Shown here: positions 47,901-55,760 of the stretch, piece by piece
Position numbering within the stretch: position 1 is the first letter of the stretch
How the letters are laid out: each line of letters begins with the position of its first letter
Assembly (NCBI GenBank): GCA_018816865.1
Contig: JAHIUW010000036.1
Coordinates: 124,001 to 188,000 of the forward strand
Reading direction: 5' to 3'
DNA length: 64,000 nt
Source of the DNA: Pseudomonadota bacterium
Lineage (GTDB): Bacteria > Desulfobacterota > Desulfovibrionia > Desulfovibrionales > Desulfovibrionaceae
Notes under the pieces: model-generated
What the model was told of the DNA's origin: nothing
What the model saw: only the letters and a program-made list of their open reading frames with translations
Database searches by the model: none
Made by a program: the position numbers and the translations under genes

Positions 47901-48806
47901 CACGCCCAGCAACCCGGCCCGGATCGCGGGAGTGGCGGCGTAGATCATGGCCAGCACCTTGGCAGCCTGGGGCGAACCGAGCCGCACCAAGGCCCGAGCC
48001 GCAGCGAGCCTGACCTGGGGGTCCTTGTGTTTCAGGAACAGCAACGCTGCCTTGACGGTGCGGCCCCCAGGATCGCTCCAGGACGGCTCCACCAGATCGA
48101 AGATGGCGGGCAGATTCTCGGGCCCCGCGAACTTCAACAGGCGCAGGATATTGCCCGTCAACGGGGGCCAGTCCAGGCGCGAAGCCGTATCCGCCATGTA
48201 GCGGGCCTGCTCGGCATCCAGATCCAGGCAGAGCAATTCCTGCAACCAGAACCCGAACCGTCCGTGCAGCATCTCGCGCTGCACGGCAAAAGCCGGGCGT
48301 TCGCCCCCCTGCGCCAGACCGTCCAGGAACAGCAACGCTTCCTCGGGGTCATCGCCTTGCAGTTCGTGCACCTTCTCCGTGGCCCAAGCCAGATCCTGAG
48401 GCCGGACGGCACGGGGGGTGGCCAGAAAACGGTTGACCACCGCCAGCTGTCGATGGGCGGGCAACCTCTCCTGCGCCAGACGCAGGCTCTCTGCCGTCAG
48501 CTTGTTGGAACCGACAAACGAGGCACACAAGATCTCACCCAGGGCACCCTGTCCGGCCAGTTCCGAAAACAGCTTGCGGACGATGGCGTTGTCTCCGGAC
48601 GAGGCCACCAGCTCAGCCATGAGGTAACACAGTCGCGAACCCAATCGGGCCGACTCCGGGGTGCCGTCTTCCAACTCATGGCCAAAGGACAGGGCCTGCT
48701 CCACGATCTCGCCCAGCACACCAAAGGCATCCGTGGGCAGATGCATGGCGCGCCACAGCTGGTCCAGGACCTGCGTCAGAGGGGAGGCGGAAGAAGGTTT
48801 GACCAC
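44913..48806 (-). CDS. HEAT-like / pentapeptide-repeat / class I adenylate cyclase fusion protein
   Basis: A very large (about 1297-residue) soluble protein. Residues 1 to about 400 are helical with HEAT-like repeats (FLKHKDPQVRLAAARALVRLGS). Residues about 443-600 form pentapeptide repeats (LDLRQSRLEGARFVKCRLAG and similar). The C-terminal half matches CyaA: YSIGSVGTIAQTRNSDIDMW with nucleotidyl-transferase Gly-Ser and Asp-x-Asp (about residues 753-772), then LELHFFVMD and LLLKEEFYRTAVLLGGKKLAWW as in the E. coli enzyme. It should make cAMP, with the repeats as sensing or interaction parts. GTG 48806 has AAGGA 8 bases upstream; an in-frame GTG at 48848 lacks one. Confidence 0.85.
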   Translation of the reverse strand: MVKPSSASPLTQVLDQLWRAMHLPTDAFGVLGEIVEQALSFGHELEDGTPESARLGSRLCYLMAELVASSGDNAIVRKLFSELAGQGALGEILCASFVGSNKLTAESLRLAQERLPAHRQLAVVNRFLATPRAVRPQDLAWATEKVHELQGDDPEEALLFLDGLAQGGERPAFAVQREMLHGRFGFWLQELLCLDLDAEQARYMADTASRLDWPPLTGNILRLLKFAGPENLPAIFDLVEPSWSDPGGRTVKAALLFLKHKDPQVRLAAARALVRLGSPQAAKVLAMIYAATPAIRAGLLGVALMLPAQEFARFSKALPAQARSEVLAALLLCLARLEPTWLQEALKLVGGALAVAMAGHVKGRKRALHRPLFTPQEPAPYRTAPDQPQSLLGKVKKIIGGDSTAGFSAGQAFLDTLGPGAHAQGKIIKDAEARGKDLGRTVFSGCTLGALDLRQSRLEGARFVKCRLAGVDLSASRLKDTLFEECDFSGCRFSDCAWDGVRLVRCSLTMTSLDGISTTGLTLEGCRFEDASLWGARLEGATVRSCLFTRVDYSYAILERADFDGVEFTDCLFRHLFASDSRIMNAVARGCVYRACALTGLLSDEPGLLLEAERSAQALAVGVTAKERPVAVEGVLAGDEAQVTMLGIVRDWLEERDLARHRRLALAANRRRLDWCAGKLGDEAAGVLSMLPGLVQAGVIRDAGQSKPAAACIIQGWTPGYSVLKNLEEHFVGSYHAPSPDEQPAPAIRVEAFYSIGSVGTIAQTRNSDIDMWVCFDETGVDPDEVRGFKDKLAAIERWVDSEYGLELHFFVMDMAKVRENNFGFSDKESAGSSQALLLKEEFYRTAVLLGGKKLAWWLLAPDIGDAAYAKGLARIASAKTLPLDDVVDLGAMSRVPRDEFFGASLWQIVKALKSPFKSIMKFALLDKYIAGGSADVLLCNRLNRNIQAGRYDFWSVDPYAVLFSEVEGHYQETGNKEARELMRMAFEQKTGFSSLGRTTGRLTEMLGTSWLEYFYPYCVNERSSMPKEGKAGAWNAETFADLNELGQMVARYMFRTYEQISKGADGLDTEVRISDQDLTKLGRKIFGHFDKKPGKILHIPFMDSPRRLFQSLEIECQGQSGTPRLWAAKGEPVAGKGKKVPFEDLHRTKNPVELLAWLVANQLYEGGMQFQGTNLQAPISTPDLRVLFDELAEFFAPKQVFEAEIEETLRDEEVVRALVVINFATDRDVKDIRDVVLLYGTNWGEVFCVTSPKQLDLISRNLNSFIQANSASQIAPDLECRVHLPHKSQAPRPLQI

Positions 48807-48866
48807 GGGCGGATTCCTTGCAGCGGTTTGGGGAGGGCAGGTGCGCACGGTGCGGGGCGACTGCCG

Positions 48867-50210
48867 CTAGGCACCGTCACCCACGGCCTCGGCGTAGTAA
48901 TTGATCGTGCGGCTCGGACTCAAATAGGAGTAAACATCGCGGGGCAGTTCCTCGGGGCGGAAGGTCTCGGTGACGTTCAACTCCTCTTCCAGCACCAGAT
49001 CCACCAGCAACGCCTCATCCTTGGGGATTTCCGGGTGGTACATGAGCACCGTGGGCCGGGAGGCCTGCTCCGGATTGACGGCCGTGACCATCCCGAACTG
49101 GCCATTGGACAGCTTGACCACGGTGCCCGGCGGGTAGACGCCCATGTTGCGGATGAAGATGGCCAGAATCCTGGAGTCCATCTTGCTGCGCATGCTGGCG
49201 TACAGGGTCTTCAGGGCCTGGTGCGGCGTGGACTGGGTCTCGGACCGGTAATCGTTGATCAAATTGTCGTAGCGGTTGACCACGGTCACCACCCGCGCCA
49301 GCGGAGAAATGGCCTCGCCCTTCAGACCCTTGGGATAGCCGGACCCATCCAGCAATTCATGATGCTGCAACACGGCCTGGGTCGCCAGCTTGGGGAACCG
49401 GGCAAACCCGTTCACCAGCCGCGCCCCGATCAAAGGATGTTCCTTGATGTACTTCTCGGCGGCCCTGGCCAGGGTGGTCGCCCCCATACCGCCCACGGCC
49501 TGCATGGGCACACGGCCCTTGCCGATGTCGTGGAACATGGCCCCCAGACCCAGGGCATGCATGACCTCGCTCTTGAGGCCCAGTGCCTTGCCCACCATCA
49601 TCGCGAGCACGGTCACGTTCAGGGCGTGGTAATGCTTGGCCTCTTCGCTGGGCTTGGAACTCATGAGATTGATCATGGTGTCGCGCTCGGACAGGAAGGT
49701 CTCCACCAGGGTCTGCACGAGGCTGGAGGCCTCCTCGGCCGCCTCATCGGAATGGCCCGAGGCCCGGCGCAGGATGGTGACCACGCTGCTCATGGTCGTG
49801 TCGTAGCGTTTTTCCACCTTGCGGAAGCGCTGACGGCGCTCCTTGTTGCGTTCGATGGTCTCGCGTTTGAGCCCCAGCAACTGCACAGAGACCGGAGTCT
49901 TCTGCCCCGTCTTGGCCTCTGGGGACCGACCCTTGGACACATTGCCAGAGCCACCGGCTGCCGCATCCGCGTTGCTGGTAGGCGCACCGCCCGAACGTTT
50001 GTTCCTGGGCGGCAAGGGCATGCGGTCCGATTTTTCCAGGACGCAGATCACGTGCTCCAGCCCCAGGCCCTGCACGGTCTTGAGCTGCTTCTCGGTCTTG
50101 ATCTTGAATTCGGACTTGCGAAACGGATTCTGCCCGTCTTCAAGCTCAAGGCGTATGAACAGCCCGATCACGAGCTGCTCCACGTGGATGGGATATTCCG
50201 TCTGCTCCAT
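48867..50210 (-). CDS. HD-GYP domain c-di-GMP phosphodiesterase with DUF3391-like N-terminus
   Basis: A 447-residue protein. Residues 1-60 resemble the DUF3391 sensor that precedes many HD-GYP domains (HVEQLVIGLFIRLELEDGQNPF). A Gly/Ser/Pro-rich linker covers about residues 70-100. The HD-GYP domain has MFHDIGKGRVP (about residue 226) and HHELLDGSGYPKGLKG (about residue 285), both complete, so hydrolysis of c-di-GMP is expected. It lies upstream of the adenylate cyclase-like gene with an 18- to 60-base gap depending on that start. Confidence 0.93.
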   Translation of the reverse strand: MEQTEYPIHVEQLVIGLFIRLELEDGQNPFRKSEFKIKTEKQLKTVQGLGLEHVICVLEKSDRMPLPPRNKRSGGAPTSNADAAAGGSGNVSKGRSPEAKTGQKTPVSVQLLGLKRETIERNKERRQRFRKVEKRYDTTMSSVVTILRRASGHSDEAAEEASSLVQTLVETFLSERDTMINLMSSKPSEEAKHYHALNVTVLAMMVGKALGLKSEVMHALGLGAMFHDIGKGRVPMQAVGGMGATTLARAAEKYIKEHPLIGARLVNGFARFPKLATQAVLQHHELLDGSGYPKGLKGEAISPLARVVTVVNRYDNLINDYRSETQSTPHQALKTLYASMRSKMDSRILAIFIRNMGVYPPGTVVKLSNGQFGMVTAVNPEQASRPTVLMYHPEIPKDEALLVDLVLEEELNVTETFRPEELPRDVYSYLSPSRTINYYAEAVGDGA

Positions 50211-50330
50211 AATGGGTCCTGACCGGCCACAGCCCCGGCTTGCGGGGCCTAAACAAGGTAGTTGTGCTAATCTAATGACCTACGTTGCAGTTTCCGGCGT
50301 GTCAATACTACCCCGGTACACGCCGGGACC

Positions 50331-50726
50331 TCAGGCCGCGTCCCGGCCATTGGCCGCTTGCTCTGCGACCCCGCCTGAGGCCCGGCCTGAGGCCTGTTCA
50401 TAGGTCTGACCCCACTCGCACATCGTACGCATCACCGGCATCACGCTGTTGCCCAGTTCGGTCAGGGAGTATTCCACCTTGGGCGGCACCTGGGGGTAGA
50501 CCTCGCGATGCACCAGCCCGTCGGCCTCCAGTTCCCTGAGTTGCTGGGTGAGCATTTTCTGGGTGATGTTGGGCATAGCCTTCTTGAGTTCCCCGAAACG
50601 CCGGGTCCCATCCGTGAACAGATACCACAGGATGATCGGCTTCCACTTGCCGCCGATGACCTGCAGCGTGAGTTCCACCGTGCAGTAGTATTCCTTGTCG
50701 CCGCAGCGTTTGAGTCCGCATCCCAT
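50331..50726 (-). CDS. HxlR family transcription regulator
   Basis: A 131-residue winged-helix protein with the HxlR pattern: [58 protein letters not shown] and a tail ending in a Gln/Ala-rich stretch. Cys residues near the N-terminus ([14 protein letters not shown]) could sense redox or electrophile stress, as in YodB/HypR relatives. AAGGAG lies 8 bases before ATG 50726. It is divergent from the nitroreductase gene and probably controls it through the intergenic palindrome. Confidence 0.9.
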   Translation of the reverse strand: MGCGLKRCGDKEYYCTVELTLQVIGGKWKPIILWYLFTDGTRRFGELKKAMPNITQKMLTQQLRELEADGLVHREVYPQVPPKVEYSLTELGNSVMPVMRTMCEWGQTYEQASGRASGGVAEQAANGRDAA

Positions 50727-50786
50727 CTGCACTTCTCCTTTGGCCCCTGAAGGGGTATTGTTGGGCGGCAGGGCCCACGGGCCCAT

Positions 50787-50806
50787 TAGTACCCCGAAGG
50801 TAACTA
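50787..50806 (+). promoter_or_regulatory. Candidate HxlR operator
   Basis: TAGTACC (50787-50793) and GGTAACTA (50799-50806) form an imperfect palindrome of the GTAC/GGTA type in the divergent region. HxlR-type regulators commonly bind such dyads between their own gene and the target. Position supports autoregulation plus nitroreductase control, but no experiment is implied. Confidence 0.4.
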
Positions 50807-50897
50807 CATGATCAAAAGGTGCCTACTTGCGATTCTATCTGTATGGCGTACAACAAACCCCATCGGACAGGCAACCCAAACACACGGGAGAACCCAA

Positions 50898-51407
50898 ATG
50901 GATATCCTTGAAGCCATTCATACCCGTCGCAGCATCCGCAAATTCACGGACCAGCCCGTCGATAAGGAGCTTGTGACCCAGCTGCTGCAGGCGGCCATGG
51001 CCGCCCCCAGCGCGGGCAACGCCCAGCCCTGGCACTTCGTGGTCATCGAGGACCGCCCGACCCTGGACAGGATCCCCGAGTTCCACCCATACGCCGCCAT
51101 GTGCCGTCAGGCCCCCCTGGCCATCCTGGTCTGCGGCGATCCGACCCTGGAAAAATACCCCGGATTCTGGGTCCAGGACTGCTCCGCCGCGGTGCAGAAC
51201 CTGCTGCTTGCCGCCCGCGGCCTGGGGCTTGGTGCCGTCTGGACGGGCATCCATCCCGATCAGCCCCGCAGCACAGGCATGCGCAACCTGCTGAACCTGC
51301 CCGAGCATATCCAGCCCCTGGCTCTGATCCCCGTTGGCCACCCGGACCAGCCCTCTGCCGCGGTTGACCGCTTCCAACCCACACGCATCCACCACGACCG
51401 CTGGTAA
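50898..51407 (+). CDS. Nitroreductase family FMN protein
   Basis: A 169-residue FMN-dependent oxidoreductase. The FMN-binding TRRSIRKFTDQPVDKE and PSAGNAQPWHFVVIED motifs are clear at residues 9-55, and the C-terminal AARGLGLGAVWTGI is the second FMN contact region. Targets in this family include nitroaromatics and quinones. The start ATG 50898 follows CGGGAG. It heads a three-gene plus-strand redox group (nitroreductase, ABM-fold protein, OYE-like protein). Confidence 0.93.
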   Translation: MDILEAIHTRRSIRKFTDQPVDKELVTQLLQAAMAAPSAGNAQPWHFVVIEDRPTLDRIPEFHPYAAMCRQAPLAILVCGDPTLEKYPGFWVQDCSAAVQNLLLAARGLGLGAVWTGIHPDQPRSTGMRNLLNLPEHIQPLALIPVGHPDQPSAAVDRFQPTRIHHDRW

Positions 51408-51417
51408 GGGAGTCTAT

Positions 51418-51711
51418 ATGTCTCAAGTCGCCGTCACCGCCCTACTGACCATCACGCCCGGCCTGGAGGCAGAGTTCGAGGCCCTGCTCGCCCCCCTGGT
51501 CACCGCCACCCGCGCCGAACAGGGCTGCCTGCGCTACGAGCCGCACCGCACCGAAGAGATCGGCCGCTACTGCATCCTGGAACAGTGGCAGAGCCAGGAA
51601 CATCTGGACCGGCACCTGGACAGCGAACACATCGCCACCTTCCGCCAGGCCTCGGCCAAGAGCTTAGGCGCCGCCGAGATCACGGTCTGGCGGGCCTTCG
51701 ACCCTGCCTGA
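51418..51711 (+). CDS. Antibiotic biosynthesis monooxygenase (ABM/YgiN-like) domain protein
   Basis: A 97-residue ferredoxin-fold protein. It shows the ABM pattern: VTALLTITPGLEAEFEALL, EQGCLRYEPHR, RYCILEQWQSQEHLDRHLDSEH and a C-terminal WRAFDPA. Small quinol monooxygenases of this type (YgiN) oxidise quinols. It lies 10 bases after the nitroreductase gene, in the same transcript, which suits detoxification or quinone chemistry. Confidence 0.9.
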   Translation: MSQVAVTALLTITPGLEAEFEALLAPLVTATRAEQGCLRYEPHRTEEIGRYCILEQWQSQEHLDRHLDSEHIATFRQASAKSLGAAEITVWRAFDPA

Positions 51712-51893
51712 CCCCGGGTTCGATCTCCGGGACCCGACCCCGAGCCCCGGGCTACGCTGCACTCCGCCGCCGGGCTCGCCTCTGCCGGCCACCACGCCGA
51801 ACAGTTGACAGAAGCCACGGATTGGGCTCTCTCGTGAGAGCGGTCCCGACCCGCTGATCTGCAATCAACACCGAACCAAAGGATACATGCCCC

Positions 51894-53027
51894 ATGCCCA
51901 CCCCCTTCGAACCCGTCCGCATCGGCTCGCTGGAACTCACCAACCGTTTCGTGCGCTCCGCCACCTGGGAAGGCATGGCCGCTGAAGACGGCTCTTCCAG
52001 CACAAAGCTGAACGCCCTGATGGGCCATCTGGCCAAGAACGAGATCGGGCTGATCATCACCGGCCACGCCTATGTCTCGCCCGAGGGCCAGGCCGGGCCC
52101 TGGCAACTGGGCATCCACAGCGACGCAATGCTCCCGGGACTTACGGAAATGACCGCCAAGGTCCATCAGGCCGGAGGCAAGATCTGTTGCCAGCTGGCCC
52201 ACGCCGGCAATCGCGGCGCACGGGCCCTGACCAATCTTGAGCCCTGGGGCCCCTCGGTCCAGGATTTCAAGGGCAAGGCCCGCGACTGCCGCGCCATGAC
52301 GGCGGACGATATCCAGACCCTGATCCAGGCCTTTGCCGCCGCTGCTGCCCGCGCCAAAAAAGCCGGGTTCGACGCCGTACAAATCCACTCGGCCCACGGC
52401 TATCTGCTCGGGCAGTTCCTGTCCCCATTCTACAACCTGCGCCAGGACCAGTACGGGGGCAACCGCGAGAACCGCGAACGCCTGGTCATGGATGTCTACG
52501 CCGCTGTGCGCCAAGCCGTGGGTCCTGACTATCCGGTGCTCATCAAGCTCAACGCCCACGACTACATGCTCTATACGGAGAACTCCTACACCCCCGAGGA
52601 CATGCTCTCCATCTGCGCCCGACTGAGCGCGGCGGGCATCGACGCCGTGGAGATGTCCGGAGGCACCATCGACTCGCGCCAGAACATCCCCTCGCGCATG
52701 GGCATCATCAAGTTCGACCGCGAGGGATTTCACCGCAAGGCCGCCTTGATGTACAAGGAGCAGATCAAGGACACCCCGCTGATGCTGGTGGGCGGTATCC
52801 GCTCCATCGAAAAGGCCGAGTCCTTCATCAAGGACGGCATCTGCGACTTCATCTCCCTCTGCCGCCCCCTGATCCGCGAGCCAAACCTCATCAAGCGCTG
52901 GAAGGACGGCGACCGGGCCAAGGCCGAGTGCATGTCCGACAACCTGTGCTACAAGCCGGCGCGCGCAGGCGAGGGCCTGTACTGCCTGCTCAAGAAGATG
53001 CAGCTGGAAAACAAGAAAGAAAAATAG
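51894..53027 (+). CDS. NADH:flavin oxidoreductase, old yellow enzyme family
   Basis: A 377-residue TIM-barrel FMN enzyme. The N-terminal LTNRFVRSATWEGMA and the central AFAAAAARAKKAGFDAVQIHSAHGYLLGQFLSP carry the family signature, including the H-x-x-H-type pair that binds the substrate. The C-terminal CMSDNLCY resembles the region where larger relatives bind an iron-sulfur cluster, but the protein ends soon after and lacks the NAD domain. It is not a full-length 2,4-dienoyl-CoA reductase. It ends at a strong terminator. Confidence 0.93.
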   Translation: MPTPFEPVRIGSLELTNRFVRSATWEGMAAEDGSSSTKLNALMGHLAKNEIGLIITGHAYVSPEGQAGPWQLGIHSDAMLPGLTEMTAKVHQAGGKICCQLAHAGNRGARALTNLEPWGPSVQDFKGKARDCRAMTADDIQTLIQAFAAAAARAKKAGFDAVQIHSAHGYLLGQFLSPFYNLRQDQYGGNRENRERLVMDVYAAVRQAVGPDYPVLIKLNAHDYMLYTENSYTPEDMLSICARLSAAGIDAVEMSGGTIDSRQNIPSRMGIIKFDREGFHRKAALMYKEQIKDTPLMLVGGIRSIEKAESFIKDGICDFISLCRPLIREPNLIKRWKDGDRAKAECMSDNLCYKPARAGEGLYCLLKKMQLENKKEK

Positions 53028-53054
53028 GGCCGACTCCCAAGACCACTTTACATG

Positions 53055-53083
53055 CCCCCCCGGCTTCGGCCAGGGGGGTTTTT
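53055..53083 (+). terminator. Rho-independent terminator after the OYE-like gene
   Basis: Six C (53055-53060) pair with six G (53073-53078) around an inner CGGC/GGCC stem, followed by five T. It lies 27 bases after the stop and about 75 bases before htpG. Confidence 0.88.
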
Positions 53084-53159
53084 GTCTGGCCCGCCCCCCT
53101 TGACTGTCCCGCCCACGGTCCTATCTATGCGCCACGACAATGCTTAAAGGAGGTCTTCC

Positions 53160-55058
53160 ATGGCAGCGAAAGAACAAAAGAAACAATTCAAGGCTGAGAT
53201 CAAGCAGCTCTTGGACATCATCACTCACTCCATCTACACCAATCACGAGATCTTCCTGCGGGAGCTCGTGTCCAACGCCTCAGACGCCCTGGACAAGCTG
53301 CGCTTTTTGACCGCGGGCGGACAGGCCGTGGCCGATGCCGACGCCCCCCTGGAGATTCGCATCAGCGCGGACAAGGACGCCGGGATGCTGACCATTGAGG
53401 ACAGTGGCCTGGGCATGACCGCCGACGAACTGGTGACCAACATCGGCACCATCGCTCACTCCGGCTCAGCCCAGTTCATGAAGGAGGCCAAGGCCTCCGG
53501 CGAAAGCCTGGACAACATCATCGGACGCTTCGGCGTGGGCTTCTATTCCGTGTTTATGGTGGCGGACAAGGTGACCATCACCACCCGTTCGGCCACCCCC
53601 GAAGCCGCCCCCGTATCCTGGACCTCCAGCGGCACGGGCTCCTACACCATGCAGGAGCTGGAAGCCGACGCCCCCCGCGGCACCAGGATCGAGATCCACC
53701 TGAAGGACGAGGCCAAGAAATTCGCCGAAGAACGGACCATCAAGGACATCCTGCGCCGCCACTCCAATTTCATCAATTTCCCGATCCTGGTGGCGGGTGA
53801 ACAGGTCAACACCCAGCCCGCGCTGTGGCGCGAACCCAAGTTCAAGATCAAAAAGGAACAGTACGACGAGTTCTATTCCTTCCTGACCCTGGACCAGACC
53901 CCGCCCTTGGAAACCCTGCACATCGCCGTGGACGCGCCCGTGCAGTTCACCAGCCTGGTCTTCATCCCGGCCAACTCCTCCAGTGGGCTGTTCGACAACC
54001 CGGACAACTACGGCCTGGACCTGTACGTGCGCCGGGTGCTCATCGAGCGCAAGCACAAGGACCTGATCCCCGAATACCTGGGCTTCGCCCGAGGACTGGT
54101 GGACACCGAGGACCTGCCGCTGAACCTCTCGCGCGAGACCCTGCAACAGAACCTGTTGGTGGACAAGATCAAGACCACCATCACCAAGCAGGTCCTGGCG
54201 CAACTGGCCAAGCTGGCCGAGGACAAGGAGCGTTACGCCGAGTTCTGGAAGAACCACTTCAAGGTCTTCAAGCTCGGCTACTCCGACTTCATCAACCGCG
54301 ACAAATTCGCTGAATTGCTGCGCTTCAACTCCTCGGCAGACGAGGACCAAAAGGGTCTGAACTCCCTGGCCGAATACGTGGCGCGCATGAAGGACGGCCA
54401 GAAGGCCATCTACTACGTCTCCGGCCCCAGCCGCGAGGCCGTGCGCCTGGACCCGCACCTGGAGATCTTCACCCAGCGCGGGCTTGAGGTCCTGTATCTC
54501 TATGAGCCCATCGACGAATTCATCATGGATTCCCTGCGCAGCTACAAGGACTTCGACCTGGTGGCCGCCGAACAGGCCGACATCGGGGAACTGGAGAAAT
54601 TCGAGTCCCTGGACAAGGACGAGGCCCAGCCCGAAGCCCTGAGCGAAGAGGATTCCAAGACCTTCGAGGACATGCTGCTGACCATCAAGGAGCTGCTGGG
54701 CGAACGCGTGGAAGACGTGCGCGAGTCCAAGCGCCTCAAGGGCAGCGCCGCCTGCATGGTCACCCCCGACGGGGCCATGTCCTCCCAGATGCAAAAATAC
54801 ATGCAGCTCATGACCAAGGACACCTCGCCCCCGGTGCGGGTCATGGAGCTGAACCGCGACCATCCGCTGACGCGCAACCTGCTGCGCATCTTCAAGCACG
54901 ACCAGGGCGACGGCTTCCTGAAGACCAGTGTGGAGCAGCTGTATGAGTCCGCCCTGCTGCTGGACGGTTATTTGAACGACCCCCATGCCCTGGTGGGCCG
55001 CATCAACGCCCTGCTGGAGCAAGCCTCCGGGTGGTATGCGGAGATCAAAAAAGCCTAG
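53160..55058 (+). CDS. htpG: HSP90-family chaperone HtpG
   Basis: A 632-residue cytosolic chaperone. The N-terminal GHKL ATPase domain has [34 protein letters not shown] and [17 protein letters not shown] (ATP lid). The middle domain carries [23 protein letters not shown] with the catalytic Arg, and the C-terminal dimerisation domain ends [14 protein letters not shown] ... [17 protein letters not shown] 53160 follows AAGGAGG. No classic CIRCE or other heat-shock operator is seen in the short upstream gap. Confidence 0.97.
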
Positions 55059-55135
55059 TCAGATCGCCCCAGCCCGCACGATTGCGGCGTTGCTTCGGGC
55101 CTGACACTCGTACGGGCTGAGACGATCTGTAGCTT

Positions 55136-55259
55136 GGGGCGGTGAAAAGCGTTCGTCTGCGGCGTTGCTGCGAGCGATTCAGCCCCTCGCGTATGTCTGA
55201 ATACGCTTCGGGCCTGAGTCGCCCTTGCGCCTAGCATCCCGCCGTTTTTTGACCGCCCC
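55136..55259. repeat. Long imperfect palindromic repeat after htpG
   Basis: Outer arms GGGGCGGT (55136-55143) and ACCGCCCC (55252-55259) enclose partially paired inner arms and a central perfect stem GCGTAT/ATACGC (55189-55194 with 55201-55206). T6 at 55245-55250 lies within the 3' part, so transcribed rightward it can act as the htpG terminator. A matching ATACG core occurs in the next hairpin (55392-55442). The size and layered symmetry look like a dispersed REP-type element rather than a simple terminator. Confidence 0.65.
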
Positions 55260-55293
55260 GGTTTCGTCTGAGTCAAGTTCACGCAAAGACGGA

Positions 55294-55326
55294 AAGCCCC
55301 CGTTTGGAAATTCCAAGCGGGGGCTT
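55294..55326. repeat. Near-perfect 16-base inverted repeat
   Basis: Arms 55294-55309 and 55311-55326 (AAGCCCCCGTTTGGAA type) are complementary except for one base, with a single-base loop. The neighbouring bases are T-containing mainly on the minus strand (CTTTCCGTCTTT), so it may be a second terminator of the yhaO-type operon or a transcription barrier between two convergent units. Confidence 0.65.
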
Positions 55327-55391
55327 CATATCGTAAAAGGATGTATTATGCCTTTCTCGCGATGGCTCAAATGGTGTCGGAAGCCAGGAGC

Positions 55392-55442
55392 AAAAAAGAA
55401 TCGACCTCGACGCGTATCTGGACATACGTGAGAGGTCGATTC
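55392..55442 (-). terminator. Rho-independent terminator of the YhaO/YhaN-type operon
   Basis: Arms GAATCGACCTC (55398-55408) and GAGGTCGATTC (55432-55442) are exact complements; the inner part also folds (CGTAT with ATACG). On the minus strand the stem is followed by six T. It lies 48 bases after the stop of the small gene at 55490-55744. Confidence 0.85.
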
Positions 55443-55489
55443 ATTTGCGGCGACACCGCAGACGACATCATTTCAGCCGTCGCCCCCCC

Positions 55490-55744
55490 CTAGATATCAC
55501 CATTGTCCCTGATCTTGACATCTTCGTATGGAGAGAGACGCTTGCGATACCATTCCAGCTTGGCGTGCTCCATGGCCGAGGAGCACATGGACAGCTTCTC
55601 GTAGGACGGGCCGATGCGCTCGATGATCAGGGTCGAGAGCTTGTAGATGCAGTAGTTCAGCTCGCCCTGATTGCCGACCTCGGCGGCCAGCTGAGCCAGG
55701 GCCTCGTCAAAGACCTCGCGGCGGTCCTGGGTGATATAGGGCAT
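55490..55744 (-). CDS. Small conserved protein of unknown function
   Basis: An 84-residue acidic protein beginning MPYITQDRREVFDEALAQL and containing GELNYCIYKLSTLIIERIG and WYRKRLSPYEDVKIRDNGDI. Proteins with the MPYI...GELNYCI...YED..I..NGD pattern occur in bacteria and phages, without a function I can name. GGAGG lies 5 bases before the ATG. It starts 16 bases after the YhaN-like gene stop, so it is the third gene of that operon. Confidence 0.8.
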   Translation of the reverse strand: MPYITQDRREVFDEALAQLAAEVGNQGELNYCIYKLSTLIIERIGPSYEKLSMCSSAMEHAKLEWYRKRLSPYEDVKIRDNGDI

Positions 55745-55760
55745 GGATGCCTCCGGACGG

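Larger units (their letters stand above)
55059..55489 (+). other. Non-coding block after htpG with three palindromic elements
   Basis: The 431-base gap carries a long imperfect palindrome (55136-55259), an almost perfect 16-base inverted repeat (55294-55326), and the terminator of the opposing operon (55392-55442). The first part (55060-55135) contains a partial second copy of the GCGGCGTTGCT motif seen at 55160. A 27-codon frame at 55348-55431 overlaps the terminator stem and is not considered a gene. Confidence 0.7.

Noticed and set aside
51712-51734. T-arm-like hairpin (CCCGGGTTCGATCTCCGG) that resembles the 3' part of a tRNA gene
   Set aside because: No acceptor, D or anticodon arms lie upstream, and the preceding bases are the end of the ABM-fold gene. 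A tRNA or attachment-site remnant is not supported, and there is no integrase.
55348-55431. 27-codon basic frame (MPFSRWLKWCRKPG...) with a weak AAAGG upstream
   Set aside because: It overlaps half of the terminator of the opposing operon, which explains the sequence better; codon count is too small to judge bias.
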